Shown here one piece after another: positions 36,701-49,066 of a DNA stretch of 64,000 nucleotides. The translations under genes were made by a program, and so were the position numbers. Below the pieces are notes generated by a model. It was given only the letters and a program-made list of their open reading frames with translations, was not told where the DNA came from and ran no database searches. The DNA comes from Onchocerca lupi (lineage: Eukaryota > Nematoda > Chromadorea > Rhabditida > Onchocercidae). The DNA is taken from assembly GCA_028564675.1 (NCBI GenBank), contig JAOVVO010000405.1, forward strand, positions 1 to 64,000, read 5' to 3'. Positions within the stretch are counted from its first letter, which is position 1; every line of letters starts with the position of its first letter.

Positions 36701-38864
36701 TAATATGATATTAGGAATATCGATTTATTCATACGATTAATTAATTTCGAGTTTTTTTCCTTCATTCATTAGATTCAATTTTTACATATCTTTTTTGAAA
36801 TTTTAATGCTTAATTTGCTTTGATAATTACAAATTTGAGTATTTTGATAATGAGATGATAAAGAAAATATTTCACTTAAATTCTCAATTTTAAGCAGTTA
36901 AAAAAAGTATAATTATTATAATTTAAATATATAATTATCTTTTTTTTTTTCTAAATTTCATCGATAATTATAGTTTAAATTTGATATTATTAGAATTTAA
37001 ATAGATCATTTTTCTTTTTTTCAAATTTTATTAAGGATTATGATTTAAATTTGAAAATTTTTGCAAAAAAAAAAAATGAATAAATTGATTTTCCTCTTTT
37101 CATTTCTAGGAAATAAGATTTTCTCAAGTAGCAGTAATAGGCCCAATGAGTGAAACTGATAGGAGACCGGCCTTAATGATACGAATAGCTGATATACAAA
37201 ATAATTTGTATATTGCTGAGCCTCATGTTCGATTATATATAGCAACTTCTCAAATAAATAAAGTTGGTAGAGTTTTTTGATTATTTATTTAGAAATTTTT
37301 ATTGTTTGAGTTAAAATTTAATTATTCATTGTTCAAATTAATTCGATTATTTAAATCACTGAATTCATTTTATTCAAAAATTTTTTAACAAAAATATTTA
37401 TATCGTAAAATATAAATCTTTTTTTTTTTTTTTTTTTTTTCGCTCTTTCTTCTTAACCAAAATTTTTGATAATGATAAAGACAAAAAAATTTGTTATAAT
37501 ATTGATAACAAAAAATTTCAAACTATATTAGAAGTAAGAATTGAATATCATATTAAAATCAAAATTTATTTTATTGAAAGTAAAAATTTTAAAATAATAT
37601 CAAAATAAAAATTTGTATTATATTTAAATAAATTTTTTGCCATTAATCAATGCAAACTGAATCATTTAATATAGAAAGGTGAACGAGAATTGGCTCATTT
37701 TAAAGACTTAAATGTTGGTTATGATTCTGGTTGGGATCGAGTACTTCTGTTATGGTAAATATAATTTTTTTTTCTTTTTTTTCGTTTCTTGTTTTGGAAT
37801 TCACAGTGCAGAAATTTTTCGTAAATATGAGAACGCAAAATTTAATTTTGTAGAATTTTACAAATTTATTCAATCTTTTATGAGCGATTTATTAAAATAT
37901 ACTTATATATATATATATATTTCTGCATTACTGCAAATGTGATATTTTAAAAGAAATTTCGAATAATTTAATGTTTTGAATAGTTTGATGCATGCAATTT
38001 TTTAGGCCAATAACAGTGAAGCATTTAATTGATGAACAAAGTCCATTATTTGCAATGACACCTGATGAGATTCATAATGCTCATTTTGAGCTTATCATGA
38101 TCGTTGAAGGGATTGTAGAAGCTACTGGTATGACATTTCAAGCTCGAACTTCATTTCTACCTAATGAAATACTCTGGGGATACAGGTTGGTATTTTAAAG
38201 CATATAGTTGCACACGTTCGTAAAATCATTGCTAGATGATGATTTATTGAAGAACTAATATTTAAGACAATTTTTTTGCTTCTGACAATGAAATAAACAA
38301 CCAACACCTTCATTATCAATTATAACTGGATAGAAGAGTAAGCTAATATAGGTCATACGTGTATTTGATCAGTGCTAATACGTGTTATGCGTGTATTTAA
38401 TCTGACCAGTATGCAGCATGCGTATGTATATTTGATTGTGATGAAAATAGAAACTATTAAAGAATGAATATAAGAAAATCTATTTAAACTTAAGAAATTT
38501 CAAAAAAATTGAATGAATACTTTCAAATAGATGACGAAATATCTAGAATGTAACAAATAGCAATATTGGCAGCTTGCAAAATTCAATAAAATTCATATCA
38601 GAAGTTGAATTTTACTGAAAATTTAAATAAGCTAAAAGGAACAGTTATTTCAAAAATTATGACTTAAAACATTTCTAATTCTATTGGAATTTCAGATTTC
38701 GCTCAATGGTTATATTAAATGAGAAAATTGGTAGATATGAAATACAGTATAAATTATTTGATGAAATAGAATCCATTGATGGAATTAATTTCAAATTGAT
38801 GGAAATTGATGATGATAATAACGATAATTATGATTCATCAAGAAATCATTCCGGATTTGTCTGA
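33771..38864 (+). CDS. irk: inward-rectifier potassium channel (Kir/IRK family)
   Basis: Membrane K+ channel subunit, expected to form tetramers. Exons in phase: 33771-33913, 34349-34478, 35585-35649, 35887-35922, 36342-36471, 37110-37266, 37679-37754, 38006-38185, 38696-38864; about 361 residues. Order seen: short N-terminal cytoplasmic part; outer helix M1 (VILCVFASGFIITWITFALI); turret with NEQC; pore helix AFLFS; filter TQHTIGYGFR; TDAC, whose Cys pairs with the turret Cys in relatives; inner helix M2; basic PKKRKQ at the PIP2-binding site; then the cytoplasmic domain (IRFSQVAVIG, RPALMIRIAD, LLWPITVKH). In M2 the rectification-controlling position appears to be Gln (GVFMQTML), where strong rectifiers have Asp. 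The start at 33771 is fixed by an in-frame stop shortly upstream. The exon 6/7 junction has two equally readable splice choices (37262|37675 or 37266|37679). Confidence 0.92.
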
Positions 38865-39585
38865 TAAAAATATTTGTTGATAGCATTTAATTGAATAGTA
38901 TTTGATTGTAGCATTTAATTGCCAATAATCAACTGGTTTTTTTTTCTTCACTTTTCTGCCCGCATAAAGATAGGAAAATTTGATTAAATTTGGATTAATT
39001 ATTTCATTTATAAATCTTTGTCGATTAATACTGCAACAATTAAAATGATGAATTCAGCAATATTTGTTTATCAAATTTCGGATTTTTGTTTTCTTTTTTT
39101 AATTTCATATCTTCAATTTCAAAACTGATTTCTTTTTGCTTGCATTACTTGAAATGACATTATGGTTGTGTGATGATGTATTGTTCATATGTACATTTTC
39201 TACTTTTTGTTCATTGATTATTTAATTGCTTTTATTAATTCATGAAATTTCAATAAGTAGTTCCAATGGCAATATCATCCGAATATATTTATAATTCTGA
39301 AATATTTAATGTTATAAATCAAAAAGAGTTTGGAATGGAAAATTTCGAGAAATTTTAATTAAAACAAAACAATAGATTTGAGAAAAATTAAGGCAAAAGT
39401 TGTAATATTTCATCATTTTTAAAAAAATATCTGGTAATTAAAATGAACTTGATACTGATAAATAAAAATATCATAATGCCTAAAATGAATTCTAATTGAA
39501 TGATTTAAACATTAATAGGTAAACATTTAAATTTCACTTTTTTTGTGGGATATTTAAATGAATTCATTAACAGCATTTATTTATA
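38865..39585. other. 3' flank of channel gene, no further gene seen
   Basis: AT-rich sequence up to the next Helitron. It holds the presumed channel 3' UTR. No clear poly-A signal can be singled out. Confidence 0.55.
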
Positions 39586-40612
39586 TCGAGATAAATAAAA
39601 ATGTAAATGTTTCCTGTTACGGCTTAGGAACTTCGCAAGTTCTCCACCGATTGTTTTCAAATTTTGACATAACTTTGTATTCGAATAGAACTTTTTCCTT
39701 TATATAGACATGCTTTTTTTTTACATGTCACCCCGTGACAACTAAAAGTAATTGAGAGGCTGAATTTTCTGACTCCGTCCTGCACCACCCCTCATAAGCG
39801 GAATGAATTTTTTGACCTCGCCATGCAACACGCCCTTACGAGGACAGAGTTTATTCACCATACCCAATCTCTGCATTGACCGCGGTCACTTTCTACACTG
39901 TTTCAAGTCCTTTATTGATTGATTTGAAATTTTCATACGCCGTTGCATTCGAATAGGCGCGTTTTTAAATAAATAAGGCGAGTAACTTAAGCTTTTCGTT
40001 TCTTTTTTGCTTTATGAGGGAGTAATTCGTTTATTTTTTTGATTTGTGGAGTATGTAAATGCGTCGCAAAAATGTTGGTATCATGGTAGTGTATGATGAA
40101 ATGTTTCGTCCTTCACTTTGTGGTGACATGTGAAGATGTTGAAATTAACTACAAATATACATGTCCAGCTGAAAAACGATCGATCAGCTGGAATATTCTC
40201 ACATCAATTGTTGGAAATTATGAACTGAGATGTGCCGGTTAATCTGATCTTGGGACGAATTTCTATTGCCTCATAACTTCCGCAATTCGGTAACATCAAA
40301 AGAAGAACTGGTTGAAAAAATATTTTCCAGTATTCAAACCAATTATAAGAATCAGGATTGACTGAGTAACGAATTATTCTTGCGCCCAAGAACAAAGACG
40401 TCTATGAACTTTGTAAATATTATTTGACATTCAAAAAGAGACAATCACATATAAATCCGTTCACACTGTTATATAAGCAGATGAAGCGCGGTTAACTCTT
40501 CAGAATTCTTGAATTCACTCGATCTGACTGGATGGAGACGAATACGCAAAGCGTGGCCGGCCTCTATAGCTAGCTGGATCGGCCAAGTCCCGCTGTGGCC
40601 GGATTCAGCTAG
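39586..40612 (+). mobile_element. Helitron copy H4, about 1.0 kb, with helicase fragment
   Basis: 5' end TCGAGATAAATAAAAATGT at 39586. On the plus strand 40140-40530 encodes broken helicase sequence (QLKNDRSAGIFSHQLLEI; APKNKDVYEL; a decayed match to the EADEAVN region) colinear with copy H2. The 3' end carries the CTATAG remnant of the inverted subterminal motif and a 43-bp palindrome at 40570-40612 (CTAGCTGGATCGGCC ... GGCCGGATTCAGCTAG) ending in CTAG before T. Most of the coding part is deleted. Confidence 0.8.
40570..40612 (+). repeat. 3'-terminal palindrome of Helitron H4
   Basis: Imperfect inverted repeat with a 12-nt loop (AAGTCCCGCTGT). GC-rich against the AT-rich surroundings, as expected of a Helitron 3' hairpin. 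The equivalent in copy H5 is at 51187-51223. Confidence 0.8.
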
Positions 40613-42641
40613 TTCAAGATGAAATTGATGTATCACCGGAATTTCATTATATTTCCACACAAACATTAGAAAGTTTTGTACTATTCCACTATAAAGAACA
40701 GGATAAATAAATGGAAAGAATTTGCATAAAACTAAGTGAATCAGAAAAGGAAATTTAAAAGGATATAAAAATTCGAACAAAATATATTATGTTACTTCGG
40801 CTTTTTTTTTTTCTTTTTTGTTTCAATCGTTGAATTATTATCTTAATTTGTCAGTAAAAACTTTTGAAATACTATTATTGAGTTTAATTTAATTCTAAAA
40901 AATAATATTTTGATTTTAGAGATGAAAGTTACATATTTAATGATAGAACAATTTTGATCTTAAATTAATATTTCGATTTATAATTTGATTAAAAATATTT
41001 ATTCCAGAAAATTGGTGAATGAATTTTTTTGCTGTTATAAATTTAAAATCAAATGATAGGTTTATTCATAATATTTTCAACATTTCCTTCATTAATTTTC
41101 TTTTTTCTATTTTATTTCTTTTTTTTAAAAAAAGGGATTTAGTCGTTTATATGTTCATATACTCAATTTAATTAATTATTGATAAATGTTTGTAGTAAAG
41201 AAAGCAATCAATATAATTGATAATTATGTTTTGAAATCATATTAGTAAAATGAGAACATTGGAATTTTGAATTAAAAAAAAAAAAAGAAAAAAGAAAAAG
41301 ATGTATTGCAAAAAATATAAATAGAGGTGAATAAAGAATTTGATTACAATAAAGTTTTGCCCTAATAATTTATTCGATAATAATTCACGTGACAAACTTT
41401 AAAAATTGATAATAATTTGAAGCTAATTTATATGATTTATCAGACAGTGATAGTAATTTATGGATAATTTGAAGAATTAATTTTGAAGAAATGTCAAATA
41501 CTTATCGAACAATTTGTCTGATAAACTTTGGGCAGTGATTGTCAATAAAACCGAAATATCGAAATAATCCAAGTATTGTGTAGAGTAGAAATTTATAATA
41601 TTTCTCCGACAAGTGAGTTACTTATTCATATCTCGGCGCAAAAGCTTTTATTCTTACGTCGTCCAATGTACTGTTAGAACTCATGCATTGTTTGGAAGTT
41701 ATAAATCATGTTAATTTTTCGAAATATTGTAAGAATAAAGCTTTTGGGCATTATCTAACCCTTAACCTTCATTCTAATAATTGAAATCTTTATATAACAT
41801 ATTGTAAGTCATCGCTTACTACAAGATTAAGAATTATCGAAATAAAAAGGAGCTTCTAGCAATCACCACTTAATTGAAGTGAAATGAAAGAAGTAACCAA
41901 TACTTCATTAACTATTAATTATTTCTTTTATTCACTTTATTCGCTTCATTTTCATCTCATTCTTTCTTTTACCACTTTGCTTTATCGATGAGCGACGCTT
42001 TTCAATTTAACTTTCAGACGCATCGAATCCTATCATTTTCAATTTACAAAGATCTTCCACAAAAAACTTTTCTTTTAGGACAGTGATGATACTTTGAGTA
42101 TAACTTCGGTAATTGCAGTTTTAAATTTTCCTTTTTTTTTCTTTTTTTTTTTCTTGTTTTTGATATTCCTTTCAATTGTGATAACTGCATGAAACGAAAA
42201 CACAAATGTGTTATAAAAGATTTTGAATTTATCATTTTATTATTTTACAATCAAAATTCAATTAAAGAAAAGTTTCTTATTTAGCTTTGCAATGCTGTTA
42301 TTGGTGAAAAATTTGTAAAAATTCAAAAATCATCCTTCAATAATAAAAAATAAAGCATTCAAAAAAATTTGAACTACGATATTACATATATACGTTTGCC
42401 ATGAAGGACTGTTTATCGTCCAATTTTCAATCCATAAATTTCTACTTACTTCAAATTTAATTTATTACTTTTCTCTAATAAAAACAAAAAATAAAAAGCA
42501 ACCGAATATAAATTATTTTTGCATATTTTCAAATAAATATTTCATCAAGAAAATTAAAATTTTTAGAGCAAAAATCTTCCGAAATTTCAAAATAATTTTT
42601 TTTTTTTTCAAAATTTTCCATTATTTCAAAGACAATTAAAA
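40613..42641. other. intergenic region, no gene seen
   Basis: AT-rich sequence between Helitron H4 and the 3' end of the stomatin gene. The minus frame at 40469-40780 crosses the Helitron end and resembles no protein. Confidence 0.55.
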
Positions 42642-45600
42642 TTATAAATTTTTGGAAGTTAATTTACTCCATTTCTTAGCAAAATATCTTGCAACTTCTA
42701 TGGGTATTGGAATAACAATAGTTGAATTATGCTCTGCAGCTACACGTGTTAAAGTTTGCAAATATCGCAGCTGTACTGAAACGCTACTTGAACCGATTGT
42801 TGATGCAGCTTCAGCTAATGACCTGAAAATTGATAAATAATATAATTATTGAAATTTGAACTATAATTGATGATTAATATAATTATCGAAATTTATTAAA
42901 AAAAGTTTTAAGTTACAATTTGTTTTTCTTTCTATTATTCATATCTAAACAATTCATATCATTGCTCTTTTTGGATGAGTACAAAAATTACTAATGTTTG
43001 AAGTTTCTTTGAAAAAAAAAAAAATTTTTTTTTCTCTCTATTACTTTTATCTAAAATATGCATATCATTGCTTTCTTTGGGTTAAGAAATAGACAAATTT
43101 ATTTCTATTATATTAGTCAAAAAAAGAAGGAAATTAATTCAGAAACAATTGGATAAAAAGTAATTTACAATAGTGCTTTTGCGCTTCTTTTGGATAAGAA
43201 ACAGATAAATTTGTTATTTTCATTAAATCAATTGAAAAAAATATTCATTTGAAAAAAAAAAAAACTAAAAATGAAACTAATAATAATGCCTGATATTACT
43301 TTTTGATAAGAAATAATAAATCCATTATTTTCACTAAGTTATTTGAAAAATAAAGATTTCAATTTAAACTGAATTTAAAAGTTAAAAAATAACGATACTG
43401 TTCTGTGCTTCTTTTGGATAAAAAATCGACAACTTTATTTTTATTAAATTAGTCAAAAAAAAAAGGAAGAAATTGAGTTTTAAAAAATTTTAAAAAGTGA
43501 AAAGTAACCATGATGCTTGACGTTCGCCATCTGCAAGAATGATAAGGGAACGAGCATCACGAGCTGCTTCAGCTTCAGCAGCCATTGATCGCATCAATTC
43601 GCAAGGTAAACGAATATCTTTAATTTCAACTCGTTGAACTTGAACACCCCACGGTTCTGTTCCTTCTTCCAAAACTTTTTCAATCACCTATAAATATCAT
43701 CATATTAAACTTATCAAATTAATCAAGTCATATCTTTTTACTCCTTAACTTTAAGCTATTAAATATTTAAATGAATTTAATTCCAAATAATTTCATCACA
43801 AAAGTTCAAAAAATAAATAAAAGTTACTTCATTTTTAAAAACAAAAAAGTAAATGAATGAATAAATTTGATGAAAAGTGAATCAAATTGCGACTGAATTA
43901 AATAAAATTAAGTATCTTTTTTTTTTTCGGAGGAAAAGAATTTTTTTTTTTTTAATTTCAAAATTAAATAAAATTACATACAACTTTTGTTCTAATGTAA
44001 AAGAATTTTTCTGACTTATAGATTATTAAATATTCAAATTAAAATTTATTTCCAAATAAATTTATCGCAAAAGTTGAAAATTTTTATTTAAAAAAAAGAA
44101 ATTAAATTAATGAATAAATATGATGATAAAAAATAAATTAAATTATATAATAGATTTATAAATTACATTAGTAATGAGATTTTTTTGAAAAAAAAATTTT
44201 TTTTTTTTTTTTTTTGTAATTAATTATCAATGAATGATAACATTAGCTATATTATCACGTTCGCTGAGCATTTCACTAAGTGTTCGAGTTCCAAGCACAT
44301 TTCGAAGTGTTGTTTGTGCTAAAAGTTTCGTACTAAATTGTGCATCATTAACATTTGTTACAGATATCACTGGATTATTGATTCGAAAATAGATTACTGC
44401 TTCAACGGATACTGTAACTGAATCACGACTGAGAATTTCTTGTGGTGGCACATCAAACGATAAAACCCGTAAATCTACCTGTAAGAAAATGCTTTAGCAA
44501 AATGTAAATTTAAATTAATTAATTTTCCATTTATTGCAAATAGAAGAAAGAATAGAAAAAAAAAAAAACAAGAAATTTTAATATTTATTTTGCACAATGC
44601 TGGAAATTTTTTTTTTTTGAAAAATTGCTAAAAAATTTTTATGATTTTTAAAATAACGATTTATAATTTGATAGAAAAAAAAATAGTTGAATTTTGAAAG
44701 GAAGATAAAAAATTCTGGAATTGAAATTTTAAAAAATTAAAAAAAAAATTCATACAACATGAAATGTATCAATGCAAGGCATGACAAAAAATAATCCTGG
44801 TCCTTTGGTACCACCCTTAATAAGGCGTCCAAGTCTCATAACCACTGCTCGCTCATATTCTCTGCAATTAATTTAAAAAAAAAAAAAGAAAAAATTGAAA
44901 ATTTTTGCAAATTTCAAGTATTAAAATTGAAAGAAATAAATTTTGAAAGTTTTCCGAAAGTTTTCAATAATTAACTGATTTTGAAAATTTTTTCACCATT
45001 GTTCACACTAAAAACATCGATAAACAATTAAATAAACAAATTAGAATGCTTTTAAGTTATTAGCTTTAATTAACTTCAATTAACATAATGAGAAAGATTG
45101 TTGAAAATGTAAACAAACCTGATTATTTTTAAGCAAAATGGCAAACAAAATGGGAAAGTGATAACTACAAGTATCACTGAAAGTATATAAAGACATGACG
45201 ATATAAAAGGCTTATTTTTCTGAAATTGATTGCATTTTAATAAATAACTTAATAATATATTGCAACTTAAAAATGAAATTCATTTTATTTGGATTTTTAT
45301 TGAAATTAATGTTCAAATTAAAAACAAAAAAAAAAAAAAAAAATTCAATTAAAATATTAGCTGTCGAGGCAATGAAACAGTCGATCCGATGGATAAACAT
45401 TCTGAATCGCTTTTTTATTTGAGCATTGAAATTGTGATTTGCATATACCTGTATATTATATATTAAATTGGTGCAGAAGCAATAATATTTTTGAATTATT
45501 TTAATTTCAAATTATTCTAAGTTTAAAATATTTTTATTGATCAAAAAAAAAAAAAAAAAAAGGAACTATTTGACAAATAATACATTTTCGACAATGAGAA

Positions 45601-48600
45601 TGAAGTTTATTTATTTTGCAGCATTAACAATTCGTTATATTTAGATATTCAGCGAAATTTCGGAAATTATATTCGATTTTCGGCTTATTTCCAAAACATT
45701 CCTTCATAGATTCATTAAAATTGAAGATGACTGAGAAAATGTTGGATAAATTAGGTTATGTATGACGAAATGAGGCAACACTCTGACGACCAATTCGTCC
45801 AACTTTGATTTGTTGATTGTCCAAATGATAACTTCGTTGCACGTTTACTCTGGAAAATTTTTGATTCATTTTGCAAAACCGATATCGGATGAAAGGTGAG
45901 CAGTCTTCATCTTATCGATTTGTTGTGCAAATTTCTTGGATGCAAATAATTCCAATAGGATTCAGAATTCTTAAATGATGCAAGCTATTCAAATAAAGGC
46001 GCCATCATTTCATCCGTATGCGATTTTTCAATTTTAAGAAGTACTTTTTGAATTTCTTCATTCAATCACTGAGATAGATTGTTGTAGTTGCATCAAAATA
46101 TGATGCACTTTTCATCGCACATTATATTACACTTTTCGTCGTATGTTATTTGCGTCGTACGTCACAATCTCATAATGAAATGTTTCGCTATTGCTGCGTG
46201 AATCAATCGAAAATATTGCGTCTTACGTCACAATCTCATAATGAATTAATCGAAAATAACACTTCAAAACACAATTTTTTCAATTTTCAATTTATGAACT
46301 ATCAATTTAGTGAAATTTTCACCTTCCTAATTTGGGTGAAATGTCAAATACATACACACATACACAAATTACTGAAATTAAGATTGTTGTGATCAAGTTT
46401 CATTTAAACGTAGAAAAAAAAGTTCACACAACAAATGTAATTTGCTTTTGCACCAATCTAATATACATATATACTTTTTTTATGTATAATTGAAAATTTT
46501 GAAATCACATAATAATTTTCTTCTTTTTTTTTTTTTTTTTTTTTTAAATAATAAACAGTTCTGTGACATTATTTGCCTTTTTTATCCCATTTAATTTATC
46601 TAATTTATTTAAAAATTTATTCAAATGTTACATTTATATAAAGATCAAAAAAATTTTAAATTTTTCAAAATTTTGATTAATTTTAATGAAATTTTATTTT
46701 TTATATTATACAGAGATAAAAAATTAATTCTCACACACTTTTGTATTATCAAGTAAATGACGAGTTCGAATAAGCCAACTTTGAGTTCGCGCTCGAACTG
46801 GCATATTTTCGATAACATCCTAAAATTAGCTTCAAATATATTATATATGATAATAAGAGGCTTTTTTTTTTTCCATGCTTCTTCTCTTTTATGGCCAAAT
46901 ATCAATTTATTCGAGAAATATTCGATGATTGAATTCACTTATAGCTGCTTGGATATTTATTTTGCAAAATCATATTGATGCATAATATTCGAAATCTTAT
47001 TAAAGCTACAGCAGAACTTATTTATTTGGCCTGATAAAAATCAATACATAAAATATTTATGATTGAAAATTTGAAATTTAAATTGATAAAAATTGATATC
47101 TTAACATTATTATTTCTATTCATGTACATTCCAATTTTGTTCCAGAAATTCGAGATAATCAAATTTTTACTTTTAATTTAAATCATTTTTTCAACTATCT
47201 GTACTTAATTAATTGGCAAAATTAATGGAGAGATTTTATTATTTAATATTAAAAACAAAAAACAAAGCAAAAAAAAAAAACAAAATAAAATGAATAAAAT
47301 CAGAAATGATAACAAAAGTTCTGTAATCAATTTTTCAGGAAAAGTAATAATTTTTCGGCTCCCATTTAGATTTAAATAAACATCACTGGATCATTTGAAA
47401 ACAAAAATGCAATTCATTCGATTCTTTATCATTTTCTTTTCGTTTTTTTTCAATCTTAAAATTGATCACATTGATTGAAACAAAAAAAAAAAAAAAAAAT
47501 TCAATTTGTTAACTTCAGAAAAAAATTATCAACTTTTGTTATTTTAATTTGTAAATGTTTAATAAATTATAATTTATTGTAAATTGAAAACAAAATTTAA
47601 GTCTACTTATTGATGTGTGAAAATGGCCGAGAAGAATCTGAATAATTCATTGCGATTTTTGATGTTTTCATTGCTATGATGAAGAAATGCAACAATTTCC
47701 TAATTTTATATTAGCAACGAATGATGAAAAAGATTGGTTAAATGTCGAAAATAAGCATTACAAGAAGTCACGGGAAAACTTTTGAGAAATCCTAATTTAC
47801 CGATTGAACGGGAGTACAATAGTACAATCATTGATAAAATTGGATAAATCAATTAATTGATCCAGTCATAAATGAGTTTAATAATCTTGAAATTAGCAAT
47901 TAGAAATTCTAATAATTATATAAACATTTCTGTTCAATTATAATAATTATACAAATTTCAAAAAAAAAAAAGCGATTTTTGAAGAATTTTTCAAGTTTCA
48001 AAATTTTTTTGGAATATAATTGTGAAAAATAATAATTTTTACTTTGTTTTTTATCAAAAATTAGAAAAATTGAGATGATAATTGCATCGAATGATCAAGA
48101 TAATGATGTACATACTATTTAAATCCATCTTCCACTCAAATTAATCATCAAAATATTATTTTGATGTGACATTTTCGTTATCTTTCTTTTTTTTTTAAAA
48201 ATTTTTTTTTTTTATAATTTGCTTTTTTTTTTGTCAAAGAAAGCATTACAAATTGCAAAAATTTTACGAATAATAATAAAATTTTTTTTCTTTGAAAAAC
48301 TGATAAACGCATATATAAATACAAAAAATCCAATTATGACAATTGAAAAAGTTTTAAGAATAATACTTTAAATTTTTTCGCTTAAAAATTAATAAAAGTA
48401 TATAAATTTAAAAAATTTAATTTTGATTTAATTTACTTCCTTTTTTTTCGTTTTTGTTCTTTTTTTTTTTATTAAATACATTTAAAAATATTCAATTCAT
48501 CTATCGCTTTATTTAAAACTTTTAAGAGTGTAAATTGTTGCATAGCGAATAAATATGCTAAAATTTAGGCAAAAAAAAAATTTATTGTATGAAAATTTCG

Positions 48601-49066
48601 CTATCATACTATAATCTACTTATATATATAGATATAATTATGGAAAAAAAAAAGAGAGGGAAAGGAAGAAGAAGGGAAAAATATAATTTTGAACAAATTA
48701 ATATCATAAAAAAAAAGAAAAAATGAGAAAGTTAACTATGCAAAAAAAAAAAAAAAAATTAGCATAACAAGAATTTAAAATTTTTTTACAGTTTCTTACT
48801 TGCATCCATCGATTTTCCGCAGCATGCGATTTGAATTCACGAAATAATTGTTGTTTTTGTTGCAATCGTATGGCTGATGATGATCGTCGTAATTGTTGTG
48901 ATTTTAATTGTGATTGTGATAATAATGATGATGATAATGATGATGATAATGGTTGTGCTGATAATGTTACTGGCGTTAATGGTAGTGGTGGTGATGGTGG
49001 TGGTGGTGGTGGTGGTTGTAGTAATGATGATGACGATGATGATGATATTTGTAAATGTTGCATCAT
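42642..49066 (-). CDS. sto: stomatin-family (SPFH/band 7) membrane protein
   Basis: Membrane-hairpin scaffold of the stomatin/MEC-2/UNC-1 type, which in nematodes modulates ion channels. Exons in minus order, all in phase: 49066-48800, 46819-46739, 45219-45119, 44861-44756, 44478-44242, 43687-43509, 42822-42642; about 383 residues. Residues 1-116 are a Ser/Pro/Gln-rich extension, then RARTQSWLIRTRHLL. The hydrophobic hairpin is YILSVILVVITFPFCLPFCL. The SPFH core follows: EYERAVVMRLGRLIKGGTKG, PGLFFVMPCIDT, VPPQEILSRDSVTVSVEAV, KLLAQTTLRNVLGTRTL, EGTEPWGVQVQRVEIKDIRL. Then comes an Ala/Glu coiled coil (MAAEAEAARDA) and LRYLQTL...AEHNSTIVIPIPIE. Relatives usually have AKVIAAEGE where this has SLIILADGE. 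An acceptor lies just before the start and a stop precedes it in frame. Which paralogue it is cannot be told by eye; the length suits STO-2-like proteins. Confidence 0.9.
42960..43470. repeat. degenerate tandem repeat in stomatin intron, about 115-bp units
   Basis: Four to five units repeat 'gcttcttttggataagaaa', then 'cgacaa.ttt.ttttcatta', then 'agtcaaaaaa'. They fill most of the intron between exons 42822 and 43509. Confidence 0.65.
43750..44210. repeat. direct duplication in stomatin intron, about 270-bp period
   Basis: About 43750-43960 and 44020-44210 share 'attaaatattcaaat', 'atttccaaataa.ttcatc', 'aaaagtt.aaaa' and 'aatgaataaatatgatga'. Both lie in the intron between exons 43687 and 44242. 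Confidence 0.65.
45463..46461 (-). mobile_element. mariner-type DNA transposon relic, 999 bp
   Basis: Terminal inverted repeats TTAAATTGGTGCAGAAGCAA (left) and TTAGATTGGTGCAAAAGCAA (right, reverse complement), flanked by TA at 45461-45462 and 46462-46463, match mariner ends and the TA target. On the minus strand around 45590-46000 a broken transposase is suggested by FAQQIDKMKTAH, where mariners have YC.QL.., and by KSKLDELVVRVLPH, where they have LGWEVLPHPPYSPDL. The element is shorter than a complete mariner and full of stops. It sits in the stomatin intron between exons 46739 and 45219, antisense to nothing. Confidence 0.8.
46150..46250. repeat. direct repeat inside the mariner relic
   Basis: 'cgtcacaatctcataatgaa' occurs at about 46160 and 46225 with similar flanks (gcgtcgtac / gcgtcttac). 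A local duplication within the dead element. Confidence 0.8.
48890..49030. repeat. trinucleotide-repeat stretch coding Ser/Pro run of stomatin N terminus
   Basis: GAT/AAT/GGT-type triplets on the plus strand encode runs of Ser, Leu and Pro on the minus strand. Because the unit length is three, expansion keeps frame. Confidence 0.85.

Noticed and set aside
40469..40780. 103-codon minus frame over the end of Helitron H4
   Set aside because: Runs through the terminal palindrome into unrelated flank; no protein similarity seen.
45463..46461. Initial thought that this was an extra stomatin exon region
   Set aside because: Matching TA-flanked terminal repeats show a mariner-type element instead.
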